From Shinisaurus crocodilurus (lineage: Eukaryota; Chordata; Lepidosauria; Squamata; Shinisauridae), in contig CM037885.1 in the NCBI GenBank assembly GCA_021292165.1, forward strand, positions 8,241,042-8,305,041: 64,000 nt of DNA, given 5' to 3'. The notes under the pieces were generated by a model that made no database searches, was not told where the DNA came from, and saw nothing but the letters and a program-made list of their open reading frames with translations. Each line of letters begins with the position of its first letter. Position 1 is the stretch's first letter. Shown here one piece after another: positions 20,680 through 30,745 of this stretch. A program made the position numbers and the translations under genes.

Positions 20680-21201
20680 CTGCTCAAGGTGAAAACGCTT
20701 CTGCGCTGCGCGCCCCGCCAGGCCTCTGCCTCCGCTGCATCGCCCCCGCCAGGCCTCCTTCTCCCCACCCTCCCTCCCGCCCGCCGCCGCCGCTGCGCCC
20801 TCCCGTCCCGCTCGCCGCTGCGCCTCCCCCGCCCTCCCGCTCGCTGCCGCTGCGCCTCCTGCTGCCGCCGCCATCACCCCCCCGACCCCCTCCCCACCAC
20901 CTACCTTCTCCGTGTCGTGTCGCTTCCGGAGCCCTGCCCGCGTTGTTTTGGCGGGAGGAACCAGGGCAACAGGGCTTAAACAGCCCTGTTGCCATGGTTT
21001 CCCCGGCAAAAAACAGCGCGGGGGGCCCGTCGCGTCACTTCCTCCTCCTCGGCGGCGGCAGCAGCAGCAGCCAGGGCGGGGGGTAGGTTGGTGGTGGCGG
21101 CGCAGGGTTGTTTTTTTTTTGCAGAGCAGGGCTGCTTTGGAGAGGGGGGGGCGCTAAATATTATTTCGCCTGGGGCGCCAAACTGCCCTGCACCGGTCCT
21201 G
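20680..21201. mobile_element. CpG-rich hAT fragment (CAGGGCCGG family) with a large inverted repeat
   Basis: The right end (gcgccaaactgccctgcaccggtcctg, given in parts: gcgccaaactgccctg + caccggtcctg) matches the terminus of 17261-17884. The left TIR is missing. The interior is an imperfect palindrome centred near 20978: caacagggcttaaacagccctgttg (split: caacagggct / agccctgttg) is the core and the arms pair for roughly 120-200 bases each way. Very CpG-rich; the Pro/Ala/Arg-rich frames are composition, not protein. Confidence 0.7.
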
Positions 21202-21295
21202 ATTGTGGGCCTATTTTCTGGTAGGGGCCTTCCTTTGGGAGATCTATGCCTCTCCTCAAAGCCCCTCCCGTTCCAGGAGATCAAGTCCTTTTACA

Positions 21296-21775
21296 GCTTC
21301 CAATAGCATGGGTGTAGGCTGTAGACGTGGTGAATAAGTCACTCCAAACTCCAGGGTAAACAACAGCACTTTACTTATAATATTAGGGTTTTTACTTAAT
21401 AGAGTGGTTATAATACAAAAGCAAGTATGATAAAATAAAACAAACAAACAAACAATCCAATGTTCTCTAGTTACTTCAGACTATCTATCTGCTATGCAGC
21501 CAGTTTCTCTTTCTCTCTCTCTCTGCTTCTCTCTGCTGTTTCTGTGCTGCTGCTTCCAGCTCTCTCTCAGCACACACTGACTGCTAGCTGACCACACCCC
21601 ACATATATAGCCTTCCCAGGAATGGGAGGTTATAATCATGTGACCTTGAATAGGAGATCTAATTCTTAACTTCTATTGGGTAACTTAAAACTCTCAAACT
21701 CCCCCTCCCATCCAAGTGTTTGGGCCTTCAGGCTTCAACAAACTCAAGCCTGTGTAGGCCTCAATCCCTCACAGT
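21296..21775 (-). mobile_element. LTR-like segment (possible solo LTR)
   Basis: On the - strand it starts TGTGAGGGATTGAGGCC and contains a TATA-like ctatatatgtgggg at about one-third length, then a purine-rich tract and an A/T-rich end. This arrangement suggests an LTR with promoter. No paired LTR or internal region is present, and the termini are not proven. Confidence 0.4.
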
Positions 21776-21885
21776 AGCCCTCCAGATGTTTTGGACTACA
21801 GCTCATATCAGGCGTAGCAAGCATAGCCAATGGTCAAGGCTGATGGGAGTTGTAAGCGAAAACATCTGGCGGGCCTCTGGGATAG
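21776..21885. repeat. Hairpin MITE, older family, diverged
   Basis: Arms 'ccctccagatgttttggact' and 'tgggagttgtaagcgaaaac' around 'agcatagccaatggtc'. Confidence 0.6.
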
Positions 21886-23177
21886 AAGAATGCTGAGTGG
21901 TTTATAGGGTGAAGAGGGTACCAAGTACTTTCCCCCAGCTCTGGTGGGAGAACGGAATCTAATTCTATCAATGCACTGCGCATGATTTTTTTTAATTTAT
22001 TTTTTTTAAAGTTGCGCTTCTGAAGATTCATGCTGGATTTCTGACTAAGGTTGCAACCTTGGGGCTTCTCTCTCCTCCCCCTTTTCTTTTTGCCACAGCT
22101 CTTCTGCCTTCCGTAGCTGCACAACAAAGAGAAATTCAACAGGTGAAGTTGAACCTTGTTTCCATTACCAGGCTTCTGTGCTGGACCTGCTGCATTTCTT
22201 CGAGTTGTGCAGCCATTAAAGTCAGAGGTGGGGGGAGCAGGGGGGGAAGTTGGCAGGCCCCTCTCCGGCCTGAAATCCTTTCCTGCTCTAATCTTGGATA
22301 GGTGAGGGCTGTTTGCAGCTCCTTAGAGAGCATGCGCGGTGTACATGCTTAAATGCACTTATTATATAACATGTTCTAAGGCAGAACCTTGGCAGGGAGA
22401 AATGCTAAGGGCCTAAATTGCGGGGTTCCCTAGCTCAATGTAAGGGCCATTGGGTTAGCAGCAGCCTATTCTGGGTAAGCCCTGTGTCTGGTGTAAGAGA
22501 ACCATGCTCAAATCCAAAGCTTTCTCCGTGTATTACATTTACCTAACAATTGTCAGGGGAGCCAGAATCTAGTAAATAATGTAGGAACGTTTATGATCTT
22601 GGTTTTACAACGTTCAATAATGCAGTATGTGTAATCTGCAATGTGAGACCCTATAAGCAACATGCTCATTTAAAAATAATAATAATAATAATCTAGCCAA
22701 CTTCTCCCAGTAAACAAGTACACCAGCTTTGGCATGACACAGAGTTCTTTTGACAGGCAGAAATGAAATGAGAACATGGTAATATTACAAAGGAATGACA
22801 GAATTTAAGGTAGGGTTGCCAGCGTTTTTCCTGGCAGAGCTCCTGTGCCTTTCAGAGGGGTTGCAGCGGGCAGAAATCCAATTGGTGCAGCTTTCAACAG
22901 CACGGAGAGGGAAAGGGAAAGCTTCACCGGTTGTATTCCTGCATGTCAGAGGAGGCCTGCTAGGGCAAAAAAAAAAAAAAAGAACACATGTGAGGGTGGG
23001 TACCCAGTAGCTCTGTCAGTTCCTGAACTCTATGGGTGCTTCCGGACAGGATACTGAAGTTTATTATTTGGCTCCCTGAGTATCATTATATGACCGGTTC
23101 CATGTGTTGGTTGTACAGCTGGCCAAGTTAGAGGTACACAATGGCAGTTGGCAACATACCTTGGAAATAACTCTTAA

Positions 23178-23179
<2 letters not shown>
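21886..23179 (+). other. No gene recognised
   Basis: Unrecognised sequence with a short AAT repeat (22675-22692) and an A run at 22966-22981. Bases 22805-22960 share 'gcagctttcaacagcacgg'-type text with 61095-61140 and 58500-58560, suggesting a low-copy repeat. Confidence 0.35.

Positions 23180-23209
<30 letters not shown>
23180..23209 (+). repeat. (TG)n microsatellite
   Basis: About 15 TG units. Confidence 0.95.
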
Positions 23210-23211
<2 letters not shown>

Positions 23212-23212
<1 letters not shown>

Positions 23213-23295
23213 GCTCAGCACAGCAGTAAAACACATTTTGCATTGAGAAGGTCCCTCTTGGCCAAAACCCTAGTGAGTCACTGCCAGCCAGGGGA
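23212..23295 (+). mobile_element. tRNA-derived SINE fragment
   Basis: 'tagctcagcacagcagtaaa' and 'gcattgagaaggtccc' match the head of the SINE at 49212, then decay. The microsatellite lies at its 5' edge. Confidence 0.45.
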
Positions 23296-24294
23296 GAGGA
23301 TGGCATCCCAGGTGGGCGAATGACCAGGGCGAGGCCCCGGCTGAGGGTCCCCCAATCTGGGCTGCAGATCAAGCACGGAGCTCAGCAAGAGACTGCCAGC
23401 TCCCTTTGCCCACCGAAGACACGGGTGCGGCTGTGACAGAAAAAGGACCCAGCAGGAACAGCATCGGAGGAAGTTGATTCCTAGTTCCCAGTTCCTTCGT
23501 TGTGCAAAACTTCGAAAGAGAGCTCAGTCGGTAAAGGAATCACACATGAATCTGTTTTGCATTAAAAAACACACGACTGTCTTGATTGGAGAAAATGGTT
23601 GTTTCTCTTCAAGGGGACAGTCTCCGGAGCACAGAGATACAGGATATATCTCAATTGCTAGGCTGAGCGCTCTTCCGACATTTTGCGCAAATAAAGATCT
23701 ATTAGGAAGGAACCAACTTCAGCATCGATCGTCTCATCAGGAAGGGCCGTCGTAAATTTGCAGGCAGTGAGGAGCAGCATCCAATCTGCCAATGGGGATT
23801 TGGGCGGAGGGCATTGCTTCTGCCGCAGGCAGGCTCCTCGCTGATCCCTTGTCAGCTGAAATGGCAGGCCAAAGAGCGAGCGAAGAAGCTGGCGCAGAGG
23901 GCAGAGCCCCAATGGTGGTGGTTACCCAAAATCTGTGCAGCTCTGTACCATTCCCCAGGGCCAGCTTAGCACTCGGTCACATAGCTAGCTGGGCAAGCAG
24001 TTACCATCTGGATGTGTGCTAAAATAAAGGATGGGAACCTGTGGCAGAGGATCCGTCGGGGTCAGGGACAAAATAGTACTAGCAAATGCGTCCTACCAAG
24101 CCTTTATAGAGTGCTGCCTGCCTGCCACGGTGTGTGTCTGGGTGTGTCTGTCTGGGTGAGTTTTCAATCAGAGTCCCTCTTCCGCAGGGCTTCATGCAGT
24201 GGGAGATGCTCATTGTCTGGATGATGAACGTTCTGGAATAAGGTGCCATCCTGCCCTCACACCATCCCTTGAGATGAGAGAAGCTCAGGACAGC
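23296..24294 (+). other. No gene recognised
   Basis: Repeat-poor; no exon pair found. Confidence 0.3.
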
Positions 24295-24705
24295 CAGAGG
24301 TGGTGGTGTGTTAGAGGGCGGCCCACTAGGGCTGGAGCCCCGAAACTTTCATTTGGAGCCCCGAATCACTGGGATGCCATCTGCCCCACCACCCTGCTGT
24401 CTCTGGGCACTTGCTGAAATAAAGGTACGGGGGCCCTGAGGCTCTCTGTTGTGTCTGCTCCCCCTGGATGGGTTGGCTTTTTGCCCACATGGGCTTCACC
24501 TCCTGCTGCCCCTCCCCGAATCTTTCTGCCTGAGGTTTTTTTCCTGAAATCGAATGTCCTCCTCTCCCCTGTCCATACATCCCTTTTTACAAATAGGGGT
24601 GTCCTTAGGAGACAGAGTCCTTTAAAGACACACACATGCACACAGAGCATACAGTATATAAATCAGCATATGCAAATTTGTACATTATTTTTGTCCTTTT
24701 TTTAA
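24295..24705 (-). mobile_element. ~450-bp hAT MITE (CAGAGGCGGTG family), truncated copy
   Basis: Contains the family's 'gcggcccactagggctggag', 'cacttgctgaaataaag', 'ctttttacaaataggggtgt' and 'gcatatgcaaatttgtac' blocks. The terminal TIR at the right is lost where the next SINE's A/T tail begins. Same orientation as 32926-33372. Confidence 0.8.
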
Positions 24706-24720
24706 AAAAAGTTTTTTTTG

Positions 24721-24980
24721 TTTTATTTATTTATTTATTTATTAAAACAAATTTTATTTAAACTACAAAATACACAAACATACAAATTATACAACAAAGA
24801 CCAGAACCCAAGGCGGCTTACATAATCATCCTCCTCCTCTCCATTTTATCCTCACAACAACCCTGCGAGGTAGGTTAGGCTGAGAGTCGGTGACTAGGCC
24901 AAAGTCACCCAGTGAGCTTCATGGCCGGATCTCTTGAGTCCCAGTCCAACACTTGAACCACTACGCCACACTGGCTCTCC
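24721..24980 (-). mobile_element. Sauria SINE, minus strand
   Basis: Reverse complement of the family: 'caaggcggcttacataatc', 'cacaacaaccctgcgaggta', ending 'acgccacactggctctcc'. A long A/T tail is on the left. Confidence 0.85.
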
Positions 24981-25924
24981 AGTGTGGTGGAGAGAATATC
25001 TCATTACTGTACTTGACGACTTCAGGTGAAGGTATGAACCACCAGCTCCCTTGAAAACCTGGCTCTGAGAAGATGTGAACACGTCCTTGCTGTGTCGTTG
25101 GACCTGCGACGGCCCTTCCGTCACCCAAGCTTGATGCTGGAGCTCTCCTGTGTGCGAGCCACAGGCGTGTGCAAACAGGTCGTTTCACGGCTCCCCTTGG
25201 CTGTGCCCCGCAGCCATCCCCCTGCTTCATAAACGCGGCTTATCCCTCATCGTGCCGCAGTGCGGCGAAGTTCCTTGAGACGCCCTGCGCAGATGGCACG
25301 CGCGGATGCCAGCTCGGGCCCCCCCAGGGAGTTTCCCTCAATGCGCTGCGTGTGGCATCCTTCGTTGGGATTCCAGGTAGAGCGGAGAGATAAAAGAACG
25401 CTGAATCTGTGGGGATTTCTGAAGCAGCCCATAAAAGGAGGCAATGGAGGTTTGGGCAGCTTGTTTGCAGTCACTCCTTAACTAGGGAAACAGCTCTGTC
25501 CACATGCATGCTTGACTGCGCATTATTGTGATCATCACCCTCAGAATTTGGGGTTCTGGTTCTGGGTTGTGTAATAGGGCTAGAGCAGGGAAGAGGCGGG
25601 AGCAGGGCTCCTGGGAAGGCTGTGGCTCCATCCATCTATCTGGGGCTCACCTCAGCCAGCCAAGGTGGAGTTTGCACAGGGATTGCCTTCAGGGCTGGAG
25701 CTGGGCTCGGGGCAGGGCTGGCATCAAAGGTAGGAATGGATGGGCATTTGCTGAGGGCCCACACCCCAGCAGGGGCCCAGTGACAAGAGACCCGTGGAGC
25801 TGCTCCTCCTCCTCACCGTTGCAACCTGCTTGTTCACTTGCATCTCTCTTTGGCCCAGTCAACGGTGGTGGTGAGAAGGAGGAGCAGCGGATGGTGACAA
25901 TAACAGTGAGAAGGTAGACTTGAC
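24981..25924 (+). other. No gene recognised
   Basis: Nothing with exon-like signals; 25725-25800 weakly resembles the repeat at 27560-28020. Confidence 0.3.
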
Positions 25925-26322
25925 CGGGTTCAGACAACACGATAACCTACACCCAAGGGTTGAGTGTGGGTTGAGCGTGGGTTGTCGTTGAACCGTGCGT
26001 TGTTGTTGAAACATGGATTATCGTGTTGCCTGAACCCAGCTGCACTAACAAGCCATGGCTTGTTAATCACAAACAACCCATGAAGAGGACCCTGGGGTGA
26101 CCGGCCAGATGGGCGATTAATAAATATAAGAAATAAATAAATGAATGAATGAAGAGGACCCATGGTTTGTCGCTGGGTTGTGAGCTGTGGGTTGTTCACC
26201 ACGGTTTGTTATCTCAGCCGGGTTCAGACAACACGATAACCCACCGTTCAACAACAACCCCACGATTCAATGAAAACCCATGCTCAATCCTTGAGTGTGG
26301 GTCATCGTGTTGTCTGAACCCA
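25925..26322. mobile_element. TIR element(s), GGGTTCAGACAACACGATAA family
   Basis: Two copies of gggttcagacaacacgataa (from about 25927 and 26219) and two inverted partners (atcgtgttgcctgaaccca near 26035, tcgtgttgtctgaaccca near 26320) form two ~105-110-bp palindromic units with related sequence between. Related ends occur at 60165-60375. Confidence 0.65.
26093..26149 (+). mobile_element. 57-bp LINE 3' tail insertion with 12-bp duplication
   Basis: 'ccggccagatgggcgattaa' plus an AAATAAAT/GAAT tail matches the 3' end of the LINE at 13058-14138. It is flanked by perfect copies of tgaagaggaccc (26081-26092 and 26150-26161), the mark of target-primed reverse transcription. Confidence 0.85.
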
Positions 26323-27559
26323 GTACTGAGGGAGGGGGCCCACAGAGGATGTCTTGTCCAAGGGCCCTCCAAAGCCTGGAGCTGGCACTGATTGCCTTGC
26401 CTGAAGGCGAGTGTGGAGGTGGAACCTTGGAAGGTGGAACTGGGTGGTGGGGGCGCGTGAGAAGGTGTGTGGAGAAGCAGAGCTCCGCAGGGAAGGCGGG
26501 CAGCCTTGACTGCTGCAGAGCAACAGGCAACAGCGGTGGCCGATGGAGTGTGGACGGGCCAGGAACAAGGCGAGAGATGGGTCTGTGGAGGAGAGGCTGG
26601 CAGACCGGACTGAAGGGTCTTGTGGGCTAGTTCTGGCCCTCGGGCCACTGGTTCCTCACCCCTGTGTTAAATGCACAGGAGCCTTATATCTGGGGGAAAT
26701 GTGGCATCCCCACCCTCCTCACTCCACCAAAGAATTAGGTTTGTCATCCTTTTAAGGGCTCCGGTCCTGTGCTTTTAATAGCAGCCTGACCCACAGAGAT
26801 TTGGTAGGTGAAACTTCGCCTGTTGTTACAATAAGTGCGGGGTGTGTGTGTGCTAATGCTTGTGTTTGGGGCTTCCATTCCATTCCAAGACACAGGAGCA
26901 TAACGGGTACAAAAAGAAGAAGAAGTTGGCGATCCACCTAGCAATTACTCCTGGGGCCTAGACTCCACCCTCCACCCGAGCCAGTGTGTGTGTGTGTGTT
27001 GGGGGGGGGGATTTCCTCCCCGCTACATGATTTCTAACAGTCTCAGTCCCAAGCACAGGAAGCCAATTAAAGGGTAAAAAAAACGGGCGTGTTCCGTGAT
27101 GCCGAGGAGAGACCGGGGAGAGACTTCTTTTCCTGATGGTTCGGGCATCAATGCACTGGAATGAGCTGAACCGGGTTCCCCTTTGAGCGGAAGGGCTGGG
27201 GTGGGAAGGCTTGCTCATTTCCTTCCCTTTGGGCAGCCCATGGATCTGGCGTGCCTTCTCTAGGAAACCGGGAGTTTGCGCAGGGAGTTGCAGGCAGCCT
27301 CGTGCATGAGCAAGGGCGGAGGGGGATTGGGGGCATGTGAGAAGGTTCGGAGCGAGCAAGAGAGAGAACACTTCCCCATCGTGGTGGTAGTGTGGTGCTG
27401 GTGGTGCAGCACGCTCAAAGCCTGGTCCAAGGGCTTGGATCCAGGATCTGCCTTCCAGGGGAGTAAGCGGCCTTCCGCCAGAGGAAAGGCTCTGCTCATG
27501 GAAAGACCCTCCGCACGATTTTGGGGTGGTGCAGCACAGTCAAAGGCTTTGGACTAGTC
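26323..27559 (+). other. No gene recognised
   Basis: Frames on both strands are Ser/Pro- or Gly-rich without family resemblance. A GT run is at 26987-26999 and a G run at 27001-27010. Confidence 0.35.
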
Positions 27560-28020
27560 ATTTCAAGTCGAGAAGAGAGCTGCAGCCGACCACAACCCGG
27601 CAGCGCCTGCCTGCGCCTGTCTCGCCTTTCCTGCCGGCGGTGCAGCGAAGGCTGGACCTCGGGGCCATAACCCGGGCCCCAGCGGGCCCCCAATGACCGC
27701 CCCGAGAGCAGCAGGCGCAGAAGCCACCTTCATTTTATTCCTGTAGTCCTGATGGTGCCATGTTTTAAGGGAGCTTAAAATGCAAAACTGCACATGCTCA
27801 GAGGTTTTTCTTAAAAGCAGGGATGGCAAATAGTTTTGTTGTTGTTCTAACGTATCAGGAATGCAGGAGCAATTGCAAAGCATGGAACGGCAGCTGGAAG
27901 CAGTGGGGAGAGAAATGTTCTTTGTGCACTTCACAACTGAAGTAACACACAGGGCCACCTAAAGCCTCCCACCCTGAATAAGACCAGGGTCTAAAATTAC
28001 CTGGCTGCACCACTGTTTCC
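27560..28020 (+). repeat. Interspersed repeat, 'ttttattcctgtagtcctgatgg' family
   Basis: Shares 'tggacctcggggccataa', 'attttattcctgtag', 'aaagcatggaa' and 'cttcacaactgaagtaacac' with 38540-40095 in the same order. Class unknown; probably a DNA element. Confidence 0.6.
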
Positions 28021-28419
28021 TTCCGCCCTTTCTCTCTCTCATTTCCCCTCCCCCTCCTGAGATTCTTTGGGGCTCTTTGGGGCTTTCCCCCTTGGCCCTC
28101 TTTGCATGATATTGTTACCGGATCGAACCCCAGCACATCATGCGCCTTCCCTCTCTGCCTGCCCGCTGCACCTGCCCTGCCTCCGAGGTACAAGAGGCAG
28201 ACGTCCATGCATCATGTGCACAATGTTTCAGTCGGGTGCAGGTCCAGATTGCACGGTGCGCTCCTGGATGTTATCTGGGTGCCGCATTGGCCATGCTATT
28301 CGGGCCTGCGCATGTTTTGGATTCACATGCAAGAATGAGCTGGAATATTGTTGCTACACTGCACGGTTGGGCGGCTACGGCCGCAGTATACTGAATCTGT
28401 CTGAGTTCAAGATACATGC
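28021..28419 (+). other. No feature recognised
   Basis: Unrecognised; short Cys-rich frames appear to be chance. Confidence 0.3.
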
Positions 28420-28492
28420 CATTGGCCATGCTGGCTGAGGATTATGGGAGTTGCAGTCCAGCAGTTCTGGAGGGCCCCAGCTTGGGGAAGAC
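28420..28492. repeat. Hairpin MITE, older family, half copy
   Basis: 'tatgggagttgcagtccagc' and 'tctggagggccccagcttgg'. Confidence 0.6.
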
Positions 28493-29042
28493 TGATACAT
28501 AATCAAGCACAGCAGCTCTCCCAATACTGAGACCAGGTTCAAGACTGGCAAACGAGGGCTTGGATCCAAGGGCTTGGAGGAAGCGGCCTTCTGCAAGAAA
28601 AAAGGCTCTGCTCGCGGAAAGACCCTTTGCCTGATTTTGGGGGATCCCCCCTCCCTCACAACTCACCCCATTCAGCAGGGTTTCCCGACTCCCTGTGTAG
28701 CATTTTCAGGGGGGCTGCTGTGAAAAGGGGGGGGCAGGGAACCAGGAAAGTCCACTTCCGCCAGCACAGTTGACCCAGCTTAAATCCAGATCCAAGCCAA
28801 GTGGCAGCGGGGACACACAGACCGAGAATATTTTGTAAGCATCTATAAAAGGGATGCCCTTTATTATATGTATATTTTCTGTGTATCTGTGATGTTTGTG
28901 GGGGGGGAGGGGGACATTGCCTTGAAATGAGCCATGCCTTTTCAATGGAGGGACATCTGGCAAGCCTACTTTCCTTTGGGCATAAACCTGACCTCCAGAA
29001 GAGCATATGGAAGAGGTCTCTCATCCAGTATCCATTACAGCC
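28493..29042 (+). other. No gene recognised
   Basis: 28560-28630 resembles 27430-27510 ('aggctctgctc', 'gaaagaccct'), a low-copy repeat; nothing else recognised. Confidence 0.35.
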
Positions 29043-29177
29043 CAGTGTTTCTCAACCTTGGGTCCCCAGATGTTTTTGGCCTACAACTCCCAGCATGCCC
29101 CAGCCAGCTATGCTGGCTGGGGCATGCTGGGAGTTGTAGGCCAAAAACATCTGGGGACCCAAGGTTGAGAAACACTG
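29043..29177. mobile_element. 135-bp hairpin MITE, CAGTGTTTCTC variant
   Basis: Near-perfect palindrome. The TIR tip is CAGTGTTTCTCAACC on both arms, one T more and one C less than the main family; matching changes in both arms indicate a source-element variant. Confidence 0.85.
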
Positions 29178-29733
29178 GGTTAGAGCAAAGGTCCATTCCT
29201 AGGCCATTACCTTGATTCCCAGCAGCAGCCAGCTGGCCAGATGCCCTGGGGAGGGATAGAGACAGACACATCCCCCCCTCTCTCTCGTTTTTCCTGAAGT
29301 GCCCAGTATTCAGAGGTACACTGTCACTGACCAGGGGAGTTCCATTTTTGGGTCCATCACCGGAGATTGGCCATGATCCCTCCCTGTCATTAATTCATTT
29401 AAAAATGCAAACTGGGTGAGCGGCTATCATTGGATCGTGGGCGTTTGCAAATGTCATCACCCTTGCTGTGTACCCTTGCGGTAGATGAGGGGTGAGCAGC
29501 AACACATGCGCCCCCCCTCCACATATTCTGCATGCGGCCCCTGCATCCTCTGGTGCGGCCCCCCGCCCCACCACCACAATAGAAAACAAGCTAAATGTGT
29601 CCCCATAGCGGATTTGCCACTGAGGTTCCATGGCAAACCACTAGGTGTTGTTGTTTTTTTGCCAGCGCCGTTGACGCACCACCGAATTTCAGCGGTGCAT
29701 CAGCAGGAGTGTGGCCTATGGGGTGGGGAGAGG

Positions 29734-30188
29734 CAAGGGCAGTGCTAGATACCAAAAAGGATCTGGGGCTCAGGCCCACAGGACAAAAAAAAAAAAAGCA
29801 CTAATGTGCAAGTGCTAATTTACATATTCTCTAAAGTCGCTCTCTGTGTGTGTCTATAGGGCCCTGTCTCCTAAGGATACTCTTATTTGTAAAAAGGGAT
29901 GCATGGACAGGGGAGAGGAGGGCATTTGATTTCAGGAAAAAAACCCTCAGGCAGAAGGATTCAAGGAGGGGGCAGCGGGAGGGGAAGCACCTGTGGGCAA
30001 AAGGGCAGCTCATCCAGGGGGATCAGACGCAGCCGAGATCCTCAGGGCCCCTGTGCCTTTATTTCAGCAAGTGCCCAGGGAGAGCAGGCTGGTAGGGCAG
30101 AGGGACTCCCAGAGATTCGGGGCTCGAAATGAAAGATTCAGGGCTCCAGACTCCAGCCCTAGTGGGCTGCCCCCTAACACCGCCTCTG
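29734..30188 (+). mobile_element. 455-bp hAT MITE with exact 8-bp duplication
   Basis: Runs from caagggcagtgctag to ctaacaccgcctctg, flanked by gggagagg (29726-29733 and 30189-30196). Contains the 'tttgtaaaaagggatgcatg' and 'tttatttcagcaagtgccc' blocks shared by copies at 24295, 32926 and 62291. Best-defined member of the family. No coding capacity. Confidence 0.9.
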
Positions 30189-30594
30189 GGGAGAGGTCTG
30201 GGGGTGGAAAATGCTCTACCCAGACCTTCCGAAGTAGCCCACCCCTGCCCTAGATGAAGCCTGTTCAGAGGGGCCGAAGCCTGCTAGCTGGCTATCTTTT
30301 TACATTCCTCCAACAGGCAACAAGAAAAGGAAATAAGGTGTGGCTGTAGGGCAGACAGACATTCAACAGGTGAAGCTCTCCCACCCACCCCCTCTGGTCA
30401 TGGGTGTACATCACTTTATTATTTTTTAACCACTTGCTGGCTCAGCAGATGGTGGGGATCGCAGGCGTGTCGAGGTGATCCGTTGGGAGTCGGCGTTCTT
30501 TGGGTGCTGTGAAAGTTCTGCCTGGGTTGATCAACCAGCCACTGTTTCGTTCAGACATACAAAACACCCCTTGAAGTTGGCAGTTGTCCAATAA
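30189..30594 (+). other. No feature recognised
   Basis: Unrecognised sequence. Confidence 0.3.
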
Positions 30595-30745
30595 TGCATG
30601 CCTGACGCAGCCTTGGGCTGACGAGACCGGGGTTCAAATCCCCCAGTCAGACATGAAGTTCACCGGCTGACGCTGGGCCAGTGGCAGTTATCATCCTGCA
30701 GCCTAACCTACCTCACGGGGCTGTTGTGAAAATAAAATGGTGTCT
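30595..30745 (+). mobile_element. Sauria-type SINE, diverged
   Basis: 'ggggttcaaatcccccagtc', 'gcctaacctacctcacgg' and 'gttgtgaaaataaaatgg' follow the SINE body; the head and tail are degraded. Confidence 0.65.

Noticed and set aside
20684..21157. Long Pro/Ala/Arg- and Gly-rich frames on both strands
   Set aside because: They follow from the CpG-rich palindrome inside a hAT fragment; similar composition on both strands and no domain.
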